A DNA stretch of 64,000 nt from Hyphomonadaceae bacterium (GCA_023384105.1 JAHDXR010000004.1:206608-270607), one strand, 5' to 3'; positions 16,276 to 26,261 are shown, numbered from the stretch's first letter. The notes: a model not told the origin generated them from the letters alone. Numbers and translations are program-made.

Positions 16276-18030
16276 TTAGAACTGCGGCTGCTCGATCTGC
16301 TGCTTCAGCTCTTTCTTGACGATCTTGCCGTTGGCGTTGCGCGGCAGCGTTGTCGGCCAGAAGATCACCTCGACCGGCACTTTGAACGCGGCGAGCTTTT
16401 GCGCCACGTGGTGGCGCAGTTCATCGCTTGTCGCCTTCATGCCGGGCTTCAGGTGCACGACCGCGAGCGGTTCTTCGCCCAGCGTCTGGTGCGGCTTGCC
16501 GATGACGGCGGCGTCCATGATCGCCGGGTGATCGTAAAGCGCGTTCTCGACCTCGACGCAGTAGATGTTCTCGCCGCCGCGGATCAGCATGTCCTTGGCG
16601 CGGTCGACGATGTAGATGAAGCCTTCCTCGTCCATCTTGGCGAGGTCGCCGGTCTTCACCCAGCCGTCGACGAAGGTTTCCGCCGTCGCTTCCGGCTTGT
16701 TCCAGTAGCCGCGCACGACGATCGGGCCCTTGTACCAAAGCTCGCCGACCTCGCCGCGCGGCAGCTCCTGGCCTTCGAGGCTCATGATCTTGGCTTCGCC
16801 GGTGGCGGAGGGCACGCCGCAGCTTGCGGGCTTGCGTTCATAATCTTCAGCGACGTTGGAGGTGGCGGTGGCGGAAGTTTCCGTCATCCCCCAGCCCTGG
16901 CTCGGCGCCGAGTTCGGCCAGCGCGCCTTGATGCGTTTGACCAGTTCCGGCGCCGCCGGCGCGCCGCCATAGGCCACGCCCTCGATCGAGGAGAGATCGT
17001 ACTTGTCGATGTCGGGGTGTTCGAGCACTTGCCAGGCGATTGTCGGCACGCCGCCGAAATGGGTGATGCGCTCCTTCTCGAACAGCTGCAGCGCCTGGCC
17101 GGCGTCGAAGCGGCGCTGCATCACCAGCTTGTCGCCGCGCATCAGCGCCGGGACCATCACCGCAAAGCAGCCGGTGGCGTGGAAGAACGGCACCGAGATC
17201 AGGAAGCTCTTCTGCGGCGCAGCCGGGTCCGGCAGCGGCGGCGCCTCGCCGCGGCGGAGGAAGGCGCGGGCCTGGGCCGAGGCGCCGTTCCAGATATTGG
17301 AGATGATGTTGCGGTGGGTGATCACCGCGCCCTTCGGGTGGCCGGTCGTGCCCGACGTGTAGAAGATGGCGACGTCGTCGTCGGGGCCGCGCTGCGGGAA
17401 TTCGTCGAGGCTCGCGGGCGGCGCCAGCTTCGACCAGTCGTTGGTGGCGCCGATGACGCTTTCCAGCCGGGCGACCGCGGGGTCGGCGACCTCTTCGCGC
17501 AGACGCGAGACATAGACCTTCCTCACCGAGGGGCAGCTGGGCAGATGCTCGCGCACGCGCTCATAGCGTTCGCTGTCGACGATCAGGATCGACGCGCCGG
17601 AATCCGTGATGCCGTATTCGAGTTCGGGGCCGGTCCACCAGGCGTTGAGCGGCGTCACCATCGCCCCGGCCAGCACGCCCGCCCAGAAGGCGATCGGCCA
17701 TTCCGGCACGTTGCGCATGACGACGGCGACGCGGTCGCCCGGCTTCACGCCGTCGGCGATCAGCTGGCGGGCGAGCGCCGCGGCGGCGGCGCGCGCGCCG
17801 CCGACGGTGGCGCGCTCGTCTTCGAACACCAGATGGTCGCGCGGGCCGAACGCGGCGGACAGGGCGAAGATCGCATGCAGGGTCGGCGGCGCCGCGGTCC
17901 AGACCTTCATCCTGACGCCGCGCACCTCCGCTTCGCCCGTTTCGAGCAGCGTTCCCGGCTGCGTCAGCAGCGCATGCGCCTGTTCGATCGACATGGCTGG
18001 AAAAGCGGGCTTGGCGGCCGCGTCAGTCAT
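16276..18030 (-). CDS. acyl-CoA synthetase (AMP-forming)
   Basis: A 584-residue ANL-superfamily ligase that activates a carboxylic acid to acyl-AMP and then to the CoA thioester. It has the P-loop-like YTSGTTGHPKGA, the GWGMTET adenine-binding motif, the VKTGDLA motif with catalytic Asp, and the C-terminal Lys in PRNANGKIVKK. The start MTDAAAKP has a strong GGGAGGAG ribosome-binding site. Chain-length specificity cannot be read from the sequence. It is divergent from the macroglobulin gene. Confidence 0.92.
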   Translation of the reverse strand: MTDAAAKPAFPAMSIEQAHALLTQPGTLLETGEAEVRGVRMKVWTAAPPTLHAIFALSAAFGPRDHLVFEDERATVGGARAAAAALARQLIADGVKPGDRVAVVMRNVPEWPIAFWAGVLAGAMVTPLNAWWTGPELEYGITDSGASILIVDSERYERVREHLPSCPSVRKVYVSRLREEVADPAVARLESVIGATNDWSKLAPPASLDEFPQRGPDDDVAIFYTSGTTGHPKGAVITHRNIISNIWNGASAQARAFLRRGEAPPLPDPAAPQKSFLISVPFFHATGCFAVMVPALMRGDKLVMQRRFDAGQALQLFEKERITHFGGVPTIAWQVLEHPDIDKYDLSSIEGVAYGGAPAAPELVKRIKARWPNSAPSQGWGMTETSATATSNVAEDYERKPASCGVPSATGEAKIMSLEGQELPRGEVGELWYKGPIVVRGYWNKPEATAETFVDGWVKTGDLAKMDEEGFIYIVDRAKDMLIRGGENIYCVEVENALYDHPAIMDAAVIGKPHQTLGEEPLAVVHLKPGMKATSDELRHHVAQKLAAFKVPVEVIFWPTTLPRNANGKIVKKELKQQIEQPQF

Positions 18031-18218
18031 CAAACTCCTCCCGTTCGGCGCGGCAAAGGCGCCGCGCGCGTCATTTTTATTCTTGCTGTTGAAACACGTC
18101 GCGCGCCCGGCATCAACAGGCGTCGCTGACAGAACTTTGCCGAAATTTAATGGTGCTTGTGAGGGGCGCGCGCCTGGGGCAAGCATGGGCTTGCCCTTCG
18201 CGGGACCGGAGACGCGCC

Positions 18219-21200
18219 ATGGCCTTCAATTGGAAAGCGCTCGTCGAGCGCCTGGACCCACGCAAGCTCGACTGGGCGTGGGCGACGCCGGCGCGCGAGT
18301 GGATGGTGGCGAACCGCACCGCCGTTCTCTCGACCTCAATCGCATTGCTTATCGGGTTGTGGGGCGGCGCCGTGCTCGGCCGGATCTCCACCGGCGCGCC
18401 GGCGTTCGGGTTCGTTCAGCTCGGTTCGGTCGGCGCTGGCCAGACGGCGCGCAACGCCAATGCGCCGCGTGCGGGATTGCCCGGCGTCGAAGGCATGGCG
18501 TTCGTGCGGCTGCGCACGGAGATGGAGTCGGCGGAGCCGCGCGCGTGTCTCGAATTCTCGCAGAACCTCTCGACCGACGCGAACATCAACTACGCCGACT
18601 ACATCGCCATGGACCCGGCCGCGCGGTTCCAGATCGACGTGTCGGGCAATCTGCTGTGTCTCGGCGGCCTGCCGTTCGAACCGGAGCGGCAGGTGACGAT
18701 CCGCCAGGGGCTGCCTTCGGCGTCGGGCGAGCGCACCGAATACGATGAGACCTTCACGCTCACCTTCGGCGACCGGCCGGCCTATGTCGGCTTCGCCGGT
18801 TCGGGCGTGATCCTGCCGCGCTCGGAAGCGGACGGCATCGCCATCGAGACCGTGAATGTCTCGCGTATCCATGTCGAGGTGCTGCGCGTGCCGGACCGCA
18901 TCCTCTCGCAATACGCTGTCGATCCGGGCGAGGTGAACGAGGAGGGCGGCTGGAACTACTGGAGCTTCAACAACGCCGGCGAGGACGTCGGCGTGCAGGT
19001 CTATGAAGGCGAGTTCGATGTCGACACCCGCGTGCGCAACAGCGCGGCGACGACGGTGTTCGCGCTCGGTGCGGCTTTGCGCGAACTGCGGCCGGGCGCG
19101 TACGTGGTGAAGGTGCGCGACGCCTCGCCGAGCGCCGGCCAGCGCGGCGACGCCCGCAACGACAGCGTCGCTTCCGCGTACCGCTGGATTCTCTACACCG
19201 ACATGGCGCTGCAGAGCTTCTCCGGCGCCACCGGGCTCGACGTCGTGGTGCGCTCGCTGCGCACGGCGCGGCCGCTGGGCAATATCACGCTGACGCTGAT
19301 CGCCGAGAACAACGAAGAACTCGCCCGCGCCCGCAGCAACAGCGAAGGCCGCGTGCATTTCGCCGAGGCGCTGGTGAACGGCGACGGGCCGGCGCGGGCG
19401 CGCTACGTGATGGCGTACGGCGCCGAGGGCGACTTCGCCGCGCTCGATCTGCGGCGAGCGGGGCTCGATCTGTCCGACCGCGGCGTCGACGGCCGCTACA
19501 CGCCCGGCGATGTCGACGCCTATCTCTATACGGAGCGGGGCATCTACCGGCCGGGCGAGCGCGTGCGGCTGATGGGTCTGATCCGCGATCAAATCGGCCG
19601 CGCGATCTCGAACCGGCAATCGACGCTCGTCGTCTATCGCCCGAACGGCACCGAGTGGCGGCGCATCCGCATGAGCGAGGCGGTCGACGCCGGCGCCGTC
19701 GCCAAGAACATCGATCTCGACCGCGGCGCGCCGCGCGGCGTGTGGCGCGCGACGCTGCTGGTCGACGGGCAGGAGCAGGCGGCCGGAGACGTCAGCTGGT
19801 CGGTGGAGGATTTCGTGCCGCAGCGGCTGCGCGTGCGGGTCGAAGCGAGCGAGACGGTGCTGCGCCGCGGCCAGACGCGGCCGATCAACGTACAGGCGGA
19901 CTTCCTCTATGGCGCGCCGGGCTCGGGCCTCGCGGTGGAGGCCGAGGGGCGGCTGATGATCGACCCCAATCCGTTCCCGGCCTTCCGCGGCTACAGTTTC
20001 GGCCGCAGCGACGAGAGCTTCGACGAACGCATGTTCCAGCTGCCGGGCACGGTCACGGACGGCCAGGGCGCGGCGCAGCTTTCGCTGCGCCTGCCGGAGG
20101 AGCCGGAAACGACGCTGCCGCTGCGCGCGCGCGTGATCGCGTCCGTGGCCGATCCGGGCGGGCGTCTGGTGCGCGAGAGCTTCACCGCGCCGGTGCGGTT
20201 GAACACGCTCTATCTCGGCCTTGCGCCGCAGTTCGAGAACCGGCGCGCGGGCGCCGGCGAGCGCGTAGCCTATGACGTGATCGCCGTGAACGCCGACGGC
20301 CAGCGCGTCGCCGCGCGCGGCGTGCAGTGGCAGCTCGTGCGCGAGGACTGGAGCTACGACTGGTATCTCGACGGCGGCCAGTGGCGCTGGCGGCGCACCG
20401 GGCGCGACATTCCCGTCGACGGCGCAACCGCCGACATCGCCGCGAACCAGCCGCTGCGCATCGCCAAGGACGGGCTGCGCTCGGGCTCGTATCGGCTGAT
20501 TGTGCGCGCCAACGGCGCGGAATCTTCACAGCGCTTCGGCGTCGGCTGGGGCGGGCCGTCCGAGGACGATGCGACGCCGGACATGGTCAGCGTCACGCCG
20601 CCGGAGAACCCGACGCGGCCCGGCGCGCGTGCGCGCGTGCACATCCGTCCGCCCTATGCCGGCGAAGCGCAGATCGTGGTGGCGACGGACCGCGTGATCG
20701 AGATGCGCACGGTGCGCGTCTCAAGCGAAGGGACGAACATCGAACTGCCGATGACGGCGGCGTGGGGCTCGGGCGCCTACGTGCTGGTGACGGTGATGAC
20801 GCCGCGCGATCCGGTGAACCTGCCGGTGCCGCGCCGGGCGATCGGCGTCGCTTACGCGCCCGTCGACATGGGCCAGCGCACGCTTGAGGTGGTCGCCGGC
20901 GACGGGCTGCAGAACGTGCGCCCGCGCACGACGGTGAATGTGCCGATCCAGGTGCGCAACGCGCCGGCGGGCGAGCGCGTGCGCGTCATGATCGCGATGG
21001 TGGACGAAGGCATTCTCAACATCACCAAGTACGACAGTCCCGATCCGGTCGGCTATTTCTTCGGCCGGCGCGCGCTCGGCGTGCAGATCCGCGACGATTA
21101 CGGGCGCCTGCTCAATCCCAATCTCGCCGCGCCGGCGACGGCGCGGCAGGGCGGCGACAGTCTGGGCGGGGAAGGGCTCACCGTGGTGCCGACGCGCACG

Positions 21201-23249
21201 GTGTCGCTGTTCTCCGACATCGTCGAACTGCGCGGCGGCCGCGCCACCATTCCGCTCGACGTGCCCGACTTCAACGGCACGCTCCGGCTGATGGCGGTGG
21301 CGTGGAGCGAAACCGCGGTCGGCCAGGACGCCGAGCAGGTGATCGTGCGCGATCCGGTGGTGGCGGAGCTGATCCTGCCGCGCTTCCTCGCGCCGGGAGA
21401 CCAGGCGCAAGGCGCGCTCAACATCGACAATGTCGAAGGCCCGCCCGGCGCCTATACGGTGACGATCGCCGGCGCGACGGCGGCGCGCATCGCCGAGCAG
21501 CCGCGTCGCTTCCAGCTCAACCGCGGCCAGCGGCAGACGGCGCTGATCCCGATCACGGGCGGGCCGCTCGGCGTCGGCGAGATCACGCTGCGGCTCGAAG
21601 GCCCGCAGGGCTTCACGCCGGTGGAGCGCGCGTACGACATCCAGTCGCGCGCGCCGTTCATGCCGATCACGCTGACCAGCATCGCGCCGCAGGCGAGCGG
21701 CGCCTCATGGCGCGCGCCGGCGGATGCGCTGGCTTCGTTCCAGCCCTCGGCGCAGGCGCTGATCTCGTTCAGCAGCCTGGGCGGGCTGGATGCGGCGCCG
21801 TTGCTGGACGAACTCTATCGCTATCCGTACGGCTGCTCGGAGCAGTTGGTCTCGGTGGCGATGCCGCTGCTCTACTACAACACGCTGGCGCAGGAGGCGA
21901 ACCGCACGCGCGATCCGCGCATCGCGCGGCGCGTGCAGGAGGCGGCGACGCAGCTTCTGGATCGTCAGGCGCCGGACGGCTCGTTCGGGCTGTGGCGCGC
22001 GGGCGACGGCTACGCCAGCCCCTGGATCGGCGTCTACATCACCGACTTCCTGTTCCGCGCGCAGCAGCAGGGCTACGCCGTGCCGCGGCAGGCGATGCAG
22101 CAGGCCTATGGCGCGCTGCGCCGCATCGCCCGGCTCAACGATTTCGGCGCGGTGAACTACCAGTTCGAGGTCTATCGCTGGCCGGGCTCCAACGACACGA
22201 CGGAGCTGCTGCGCTCGCGCGCGGCGGCGTATGCGCTCTACGTGCTGGCGAAGGCGGGCGAGGCCGACATCGGCCAGCTGCGCTACTTCCACGACAACCG
22301 TCTGCGCAACGAGCCCTCGCCGCTGGCGCGGGCGCAGATCGCGGCGGCGCTGGCGCACATGGGCGACCGCGCGCGTTCGCGCAACGCCTTCCGCATGGCC
22401 GAGCAGGCGCTGGGCTATCGCAATGTCGGCGACTGGTACCAGACGCCGCTGCGCGATGCGGCGGGCGTGCTGGCGCTGGCGGCGGAGGCGGGCGAGACCG
22501 AACTGGTCGATCGCGTGCGCCGCCGCATCGAGCGCGATGCGCCGGACGCAGGCCAGCTGATGATACAGGAGCAGGCGCAATTGCTGCTGGCGGCGAACGC
22601 GCTGCTGGAGCGCGCGGGCCCGGTCAGCGTCTCGCTCAACGGCGAGGCGCTGGCGGAGCGGCGCGTGATCGCGAACGCGCAGCGGCTCGCGTCGGGCCTG
22701 GTGTTCCGCAACAACGCGCGCGGGACTGTGTGGCGCACGCTGCAGCTCTCGGGCGCGCCGCGCGAGGCGCCGCCGGCGATGCAGGCGGGCTACACCATCG
22801 ACAAGACCGTCTTCCGCATGGATGGGACGGCGGCCGATCTCGGTTCGATCCGCCAGGGCGACCGCGTCGTCATCGTCATTTCCGGCCAGCCGGAGGGCGC
22901 GCGCAATTATCCGACCGTGCTGGTCGATCTGTTGCCGGCGGGGCTGGAGATCGAAACCGTGCTGAGGCCTGAGGACGGCGCGGGTTCGCCGGGCTGGGAC
23001 GGTGTGACGCGCAACGGGCCGTTCGCCTGGATCGGCGCGATCAGCTCCGCCAACGTCGCCGAGGCGCGCGACGACCGCTTCGTCGCCTCGTCCGATCTGC
23101 GCGGGCAGTATCGCTACGCCTACATCGCGCGCGCGGTGACGCCCGGCCGTTACACGCTGCCGGCGGCGCAGGTGGAGGACATGTACCGCCCCGGCGTGAT
23201 GGCGCGCACCAGCAGCGGCAGCATCGCCATCGCGCCGCGCGGCGGATGA
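18219..23249 (+). CDS. bacterial alpha-2-macroglobulin with thioester motif
   Basis: A 1676-residue periplasmic protein anchored by one N-terminal helix (about 34-54). It has a series of macroglobulin beta-domains, a bait-like region, and an A2M-N2/thioester domain with C1206-S-E-Q in YPYGCSEQ, the residues that form the Cys-Gln thioester. Such proteins trap foreign proteases in the periplasm and pair with PBP1C, which repairs peptidoglycan. The next gene is exactly that partner. It lacks the usual lipobox and uses an uncleaved-looking anchor instead. Confidence 0.93.
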   Translation: MAFNWKALVERLDPRKLDWAWATPAREWMVANRTAVLSTSIALLIGLWGGAVLGRISTGAPAFGFVQLGSVGAGQTARNANAPRAGLPGVEGMAFVRLRTEMESAEPRACLEFSQNLSTDANINYADYIAMDPAARFQIDVSGNLLCLGGLPFEPERQVTIRQGLPSASGERTEYDETFTLTFGDRPAYVGFAGSGVILPRSEADGIAIETVNVSRIHVEVLRVPDRILSQYAVDPGEVNEEGGWNYWSFNNAGEDVGVQVYEGEFDVDTRVRNSAATTVFALGAALRELRPGAYVVKVRDASPSAGQRGDARNDSVASAYRWILYTDMALQSFSGATGLDVVVRSLRTARPLGNITLTLIAENNEELARARSNSEGRVHFAEALVNGDGPARARYVMAYGAEGDFAALDLRRAGLDLSDRGVDGRYTPGDVDAYLYTERGIYRPGERVRLMGLIRDQIGRAISNRQSTLVVYRPNGTEWRRIRMSEAVDAGAVAKNIDLDRGAPRGVWRATLLVDGQEQAAGDVSWSVEDFVPQRLRVRVEASETVLRRGQTRPINVQADFLYGAPGSGLAVEAEGRLMIDPNPFPAFRGYSFGRSDESFDERMFQLPGTVTDGQGAAQLSLRLPEEPETTLPLRARVIASVADPGGRLVRESFTAPVRLNTLYLGLAPQFENRRAGAGERVAYDVIAVNADGQRVAARGVQWQLVREDWSYDWYLDGGQWRWRRTGRDIPVDGATADIAANQPLRIAKDGLRSGSYRLIVRANGAESSQRFGVGWGGPSEDDATPDMVSVTPPENPTRPGARARVHIRPPYAGEAQIVVATDRVIEMRTVRVSSEGTNIELPMTAAWGSGAYVLVTVMTPRDPVNLPVPRRAIGVAYAPVDMGQRTLEVVAGDGLQNVRPRTTVNVPIQVRNAPAGERVRVMIAMVDEGILNITKYDSPDPVGYFFGRRALGVQIRDDYGRLLNPNLAAPATARQGGDSLGGEGLTVVPTRTVSLFSDIVELRGGRATIPLDVPDFNGTLRLMAVAWSETAVGQDAEQVIVRDPVVAELILPRFLAPGDQAQGALNIDNVEGPPGAYTVTIAGATAARIAEQPRRFQLNRGQRQTALIPITGGPLGVGEITLRLEGPQGFTPVERAYDIQSRAPFMPITLTSIAPQASGASWRAPADALASFQPSAQALISFSSLGGLDAAPLLDELYRYPYGCSEQLVSVAMPLLYYNTLAQEANRTRDPRIARRVQEAATQLLDRQAPDGSFGLWRAGDGYASPWIGVYITDFLFRAQQQGYAVPRQAMQQAYGALRRIARLNDFGAVNYQFEVYRWPGSNDTTELLRSRAAAYALYVLAKAGEADIGQLRYFHDNRLRNEPSPLARAQIAAALAHMGDRARSRNAFRMAEQALGYRNVGDWYQTPLRDAAGVLALAAEAGETELVDRVRRRIERDAPDAGQLMIQEQAQLLLAANALLERAGPVSVSLNGEALAERRVIANAQRLASGLVFRNNARGTVWRTLQLSGAPREAPPAMQAGYTIDKTVFRMDGTAADLGSIRQGDRVVIVISGQPEGARNYPTVLVDLLPAGLEIETVLRPEDGAGSPGWDGVTRNGPFAWIGAISSANVAEARDDRFVASSDLRGQYRYAYIARAVTPGRYTLPAAQVEDMYRPGVMARTSSGSIAIAPRGG

Positions 23250-23257
23250 TGCGCTTA

Positions 23258-23390
23258 CCCCTCCCCGCGCGGGGAGGGGGCAGGAGGCGGGGCGAAGCGC
23301 CGCCGTCTGAAAGTTTCGCGAAACAGCAATGACGTCGAACGTCGAGCCTCACCCCGCCTCCCAACCTCCTCCCCGCGCGGGGAGGGGGAG
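23258..23390. repeat. dispersed palindromic repeat, family B copy 2
   Basis: CCCTCCCCGCGCGGGGAGGG at the left and a second CTCCCCGCGCGGGGAG unit at the right flank a spacer. The right arm supplies the GGGAGGGGG ribosome-binding site used by pbpC. It is related in layout to the block at 6771-6902. Confidence 0.75.
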
Positions 23391-23391
23391 A

Positions 23392-25458
23392 GTGCGCCGC
23401 GGCCCCCGCGCCGCGTTGCCGCTCACGGCGCGCGGCAAGCGCATCGCCGGCGTGCTGCTCGCGTGCATGCTTGTGCTGTTCGCGCTCGACCAGATTTTTC
23501 CGCCGCCGCTGGAGCGCGTGCGCGAGGTGTCGCCGGTGGTGCTCGACCGTAACGGCGAATGGCTGATGGCGTTCACGACGCGTCAGGGAACGTGGCGGCT
23601 GGAGGCGCGGCTCGACGAGATCGATCCGGAATTTCAGCGCCGGCTGATCGCGATCGAGGATGCGCGCTTCTGGTTCCACCTTGGCGTCGATCCGATCGCG
23701 CTGACGCGGGCGAGCGTGTCGTACGCGCGCCAGGGCCGCGTCACCCAGGGCGGCTCCACCATCACCATGCAGCTCGCGCGGCTCTTGGAGCCGAGGCCGC
23801 GCACGATTCCCTCGAAGCTGATCGAGATCGTGCGCGCGATCCAGATCGAGCGGCGGCTGTCGAAGCGCGAAATCCTCGCCGCCTATCTGACCATGGCCCC
23901 CTATGGCGGCAATCTCGAAGGCGTGCGCGCGGCGAGCCGCGCCTATTTCCAGCGCGATCCCCAATGGCTGGACGATGCGGAGATGGCGCTGCTGATCGCG
24001 CTGCCGCAGGCGCCTGAGGCGCGCCGGCCGGACCGCCATCCGCAGGCGGCGCGCGCCGCGCGCGACCGCGTGCTCGACATGTTCGCGGCGGCGCGGCTGA
24101 TCGGCCCGCGCCGCGCGGCGGAAGGCAGGCAGAGCGCGATCCCGGCGCGTTCGCCGTTCCCATACTCGGCGCCGCACGCGGCCGAGGCGCTGGCGGCGGC
24201 GCATCCGGGCGAGGGCGTGATCCGCTCGTCGCTCGACGCCACGCTGCAGCGCGATCTCGAAGCGCTCGCGCGCCGCCGCGCCGCCGGCCTCGACCGCGAC
24301 ACTCAGATCGCCATCCTGGCGGTGGAGCTTGACGGCCGCGCCGTGCGCGCGCGCGTCGGCGGCGCAGGACGCGAGCGCGCCGGCGGCTATATCGACATGA
24401 CCCGTGCGATCCGTTCGCCCGGTTCGGCGCTGAAGCCGTTCCTCTATGCGATCGCGTTCGATGAGGGCGTCGCCGCGCCCGAGACCCTGGTGCGCGACGC
24501 GCCGCGACGGTTCGGCGGCTATCTGCCGGAGAATTTCGACCGTCGCTTCCACGGCGACGTTTCGATTGAGGATGCGCTGCGCCATTCGCTCAACCTGCCG
24601 GCGGTGGCGACGCTCGAGCGCATCGGCGCCGGGCGCTTTCATGCGGCGCTGGCGCGCGCGGGCGCGGAGGTGCGGCTGCCGCGGCAGGCGATTTCGGAGC
24701 CGGGCTTGGCGCTCGCGCTGGGCGGCGTCGGCATGCGGCTGGAGGACCTGGTGCAGCTCTACGCGGCGCTGGGCGATGGCGGGCGCGCGCGGCCGCTGGC
24801 GACGGACGATGTCGGCCAGTTCGCGTTCACGCGCCGCTTCGTGCGCCGCGAGACGGCCGAGCGCGTGCTGGAGATTCTGGCGACGTCGCCGCATCCGGCG
24901 GGCCGCATTCCGGCGCAAGTGGCGCAGGGCGCGCCGGAGGTCGCGTTCAAGACCGGCACCTCGTACGGTTTCCGCGATGCGTGGGCGCTGGGCGTCTCCA
25001 ATGGCTACGCCATCGGCGTGTGGGTGGGCCGGCCCGACGGCGCGCCGCGTCCGGGCGCGACCGGACGCAGCGAAGCGCTGCCGATCCTGTTCGACGCGTT
25101 CGATCTGCTGGGCGCGCCGCGCGCGCCGGCGCGCGCGCCGGAACAGCGCGAACGGGTTGCGCCGGCGCTGGCGCGGTTCGAGCGGGAGGAACGCGAGGGC
25201 TTGTCGATCCTGTTCCCGCCCGCGGGCGCGGACGTGCTGGTGCTGGATTACGGCGCGCAGTCGCGCGGGCTGTCGCTGTCGGCGCGGGGCGGGCGGGCGC
25301 CGCTGACCTGGTACGCCGAAGGCCGCCGCGTGGAGACCGAGCCGACCAGCGGCCGCGCCATCTGGCGCCCGAGCGCGCCGGGCTTCTACGACGTGATCGT
25401 CATCGACGCCGACGGCGAAAGCGCCCGCACGCGCGTACGGGTTCGCGGCGCCGGCTGA
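23392..25458 (+). CDS. pbpC: penicillin-binding protein 1C
   Basis: A bifunctional peptidoglycan glycosyltransferase/transpeptidase of about 688 residues. After a membrane anchor it has the GT51 glycosyltransferase ([26 protein letters not shown]). The transpeptidase shows SALK, SLN and KTGTSYGF, and a C-terminal PBP1C beta-domain follows. I prefer the GTG at 23392, which sits behind GGGAGGGGGA. The ATG at 23329 would add 21 residues encoded by the dispersed repeat. Together with the macroglobulin gene it forms the known protease-trap and wall-repair pair. Confidence 0.92.
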   Translation: MRRGPRAALPLTARGKRIAGVLLACMLVLFALDQIFPPPLERVREVSPVVLDRNGEWLMAFTTRQGTWRLEARLDEIDPEFQRRLIAIEDARFWFHLGVDPIALTRASVSYARQGRVTQGGSTITMQLARLLEPRPRTIPSKLIEIVRAIQIERRLSKREILAAYLTMAPYGGNLEGVRAASRAYFQRDPQWLDDAEMALLIALPQAPEARRPDRHPQAARAARDRVLDMFAAARLIGPRRAAEGRQSAIPARSPFPYSAPHAAEALAAAHPGEGVIRSSLDATLQRDLEALARRRAAGLDRDTQIAILAVELDGRAVRARVGGAGRERAGGYIDMTRAIRSPGSALKPFLYAIAFDEGVAAPETLVRDAPRRFGGYLPENFDRRFHGDVSIEDALRHSLNLPAVATLERIGAGRFHAALARAGAEVRLPRQAISEPGLALALGGVGMRLEDLVQLYAALGDGGRARPLATDDVGQFAFTRRFVRRETAERVLEILATSPHPAGRIPAQVAQGAPEVAFKTGTSYGFRDAWALGVSNGYAIGVWVGRPDGAPRPGATGRSEALPILFDAFDLLGAPRAPARAPEQRERVAPALARFEREEREGLSILFPPAGADVLVLDYGAQSRGLSLSARGGRAPLTWYAEGRRVETEPTSGRAIWRPSAPGFYDVIVIDADGESARTRVRVRGAG

Positions 25459-25462
25459 ACGC

Positions 25463-25500
25463 AAAGAGAAAGGCGCGGATCCGGGGGCAGGATCCGCGCC
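25463..25500 (-). terminator. intrinsic terminator of small-peptide gene 1
   Basis: An 11-base perfect stem, GGCGCGGATCC at 25472-25482 with GGATCCGCGCC at 25490-25500, encloses a 7-base loop. On the minus strand it is followed by a T-rich tract (TTTCTCTTT). It lies downstream of the 25533-25625 gene and may also stop pbpC transcription. Confidence 0.8.
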
Positions 25501-25532
25501 TTGGGCGCTGTCGTCGCAGCATGGGAGGGGGG

Positions 25533-25625
25533 TTAGGCGACGATCAGAGCGGCTTGCGAAAGAATGGCGGCGGCGATCGGAGCGAAGAGCGCGAGCGCGG
25601 CGGCGAAGGAGCTGAGCTTGGTCAT
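25533..25625 (-). CDS. MTK small hydrophobic peptide 1 (30 aa)
   Basis: A 30-residue peptide: MTKLSS, a hydrophobic stretch rich in Ala, Leu and Phe, A-A-A at residues 18-20, then the tail ILSQAALIVA. A GAGGGA ribosome-binding site lies about 8 bases upstream and a strong terminator 33 bases downstream. Tail, length and start are shared with three neighbours (25754-25846, 26024-26131, 26331-26423), which supports a real coding sequence. It could be a secreted or processed peptide, since the front half looks like a signal peptide. It could instead be a one-helix membrane peptide such as a type I toxin. No described family matches as far as I know. Confidence 0.75.
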   Translation of the reverse strand: MTKLSSFAAALALFAPIAAAILSQAALIVA

Positions 25626-25667
25626 TTCGATGTTCCCTCTGAAGTGTTCGTTGGCTTCTGACATTGA

Positions 25668-25694
25668 GATGCCGCACGCGGCGAAACTGGATGC
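25668..25694 (-). promoter_or_regulatory. bipartite box upstream of small peptide 1
   Basis: On the minus strand GCATCC and GCATC are separated by exactly 16 bases, 42 bases before the start codon. The identical spacing precedes all four small-peptide genes. It could be a -35/-10 pair for an alternative sigma factor or a direct-repeat operator with 22-base periodicity. Confidence 0.6.
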
Positions 25695-25753
25695 GGACGC
25701 GATGCGGATTTTTTATTGCGACGCCTTTGTCCGCGGCGTCGCGTACGAGGGGG

Positions 25754-25846
25754 TTACGCGACGATCTGCGCGGCTTGCATCAACAGGGCCGCGGCGCCGA
25801 GCGAGAGCAGAGTGAAGGCGGCGGCGAAGCTGATCATCTTGGTCAT
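25754..25846 (-). CDS. MTK small hydrophobic peptide 2 (30 aa)
   Basis: A 30-residue peptide beginning MTKMISFAAA, with A-A-A at residues 18-20 and the tail LLMQAAQIVA. The ribosome-binding site AAAGGAGA is the strongest of the four copies. Downstream is a GCGACGCC/GGCGTCGC hairpin at about 25714-25738. That hairpin has an A-rich rather than T-rich minus-strand tail, so it is a weaker terminator candidate than at the other copies. Its last six residues, AAQIVA, show the Q-for-L change also seen in peptide 3. Function unknown. Confidence 0.75.
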   Translation of the reverse strand: MTKMISFAAAFTLLSLGAAALLMQAAQIVA

Positions 25847-25889
25847 CTCTGTCTCCTTTGGTTCTTGCGTTTCAGCTCTGTGCTTATGG

Positions 25890-25916
25890 GATGCCAGCGC
25901 GGTTCCGATTGGACGC
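25890..25916 (-). promoter_or_regulatory. bipartite box upstream of small peptide 2
   Basis: Minus-strand GCGTCC-N16-GCATC, 44 bases before the start. The upstream element differs from the other three copies by one base (GCGTCC for GCATCC); the spacing is identical. Confidence 0.55.
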
Positions 25917-25965
25917 GCGCCATGCGATTTCTTTCAGTGCGCCGGCGCTTTTTCGAACCACAGCG

Positions 25966-26001
25966 CAAAACAAAAGCGCGGACCGGAAGGTCCGCGCTTT
26001 T
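25966..26001 (-). terminator. intrinsic terminator of small-peptide gene 3
   Basis: A stem GCGCGGACC at 25976-25984 pairs with GGTCCGCGC at 25989-25997 around a GGAA loop. It is extended by AAAA/TTTT and followed on the minus strand by a T-rich run. It lies about 25 bases downstream of the 26024-26131 gene. Confidence 0.85.
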
Positions 26002-26023
26002 GCGTTCGTGTTTGCGGGAAGCG

Positions 26024-26131
26024 TCAGCCGACGATCTGCGAAGCCTGCATCAGCGTGGCGATCGCGACCGGCGCGAACAGCACGAAGGCGGCGGCGAAAG
26101 CGGCGGCTTTGGAAGCGAAGGTCTTGGTCAT
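26024..26131 (-). CDS. MTK small hydrophobic peptide 3 (35 aa)
   Basis: The longest member, 35 residues: MTKTFASKAAAF opens with an extra five-residue insertion and a second Lys. A hydrophobic stretch VLFAPVAIA follows, with A-I-A exactly ten residues before the end, then the tail TLMQASQIVG. GGAG lies eight bases before the ATG. The insertion lies in the front half while the A-x-A-to-end distance stays at ten, which suggests that the tail is the constrained part. Function unknown. Confidence 0.75.
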   Translation of the reverse strand: MTKTFASKAAAFAAAFVLFAPVAIATLMQASQIVG

Positions 26132-26167
26132 CTCTCAATCTCCGAAGTGTGCGTCGTTTGATCTTGA

Positions 26168-26194
26168 GATGCCGGCGGCGTGCGGGACGGATGC
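26168..26194 (-). promoter_or_regulatory. bipartite box upstream of small peptide 3
   Basis: Minus-strand GCATCC-N16-GCATC, 37 bases before the start. The bases after the second box (GCATCTCAA) match those at copy 1. Confidence 0.6.
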
Positions 26195-26261
26195 GGCGCG
26201 CCGCATGTCTTCGCGGCAATGCGCGCATGACTCGCATGCAAATTTGCGCGGTTGCGGAGGC

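Noticed and set aside
25714..25738. GCGACGCC hairpin as terminator of peptide gene 2
   Set aside because: The minus-strand tail is A-rich, not T-rich, so it was not listed as a terminator.
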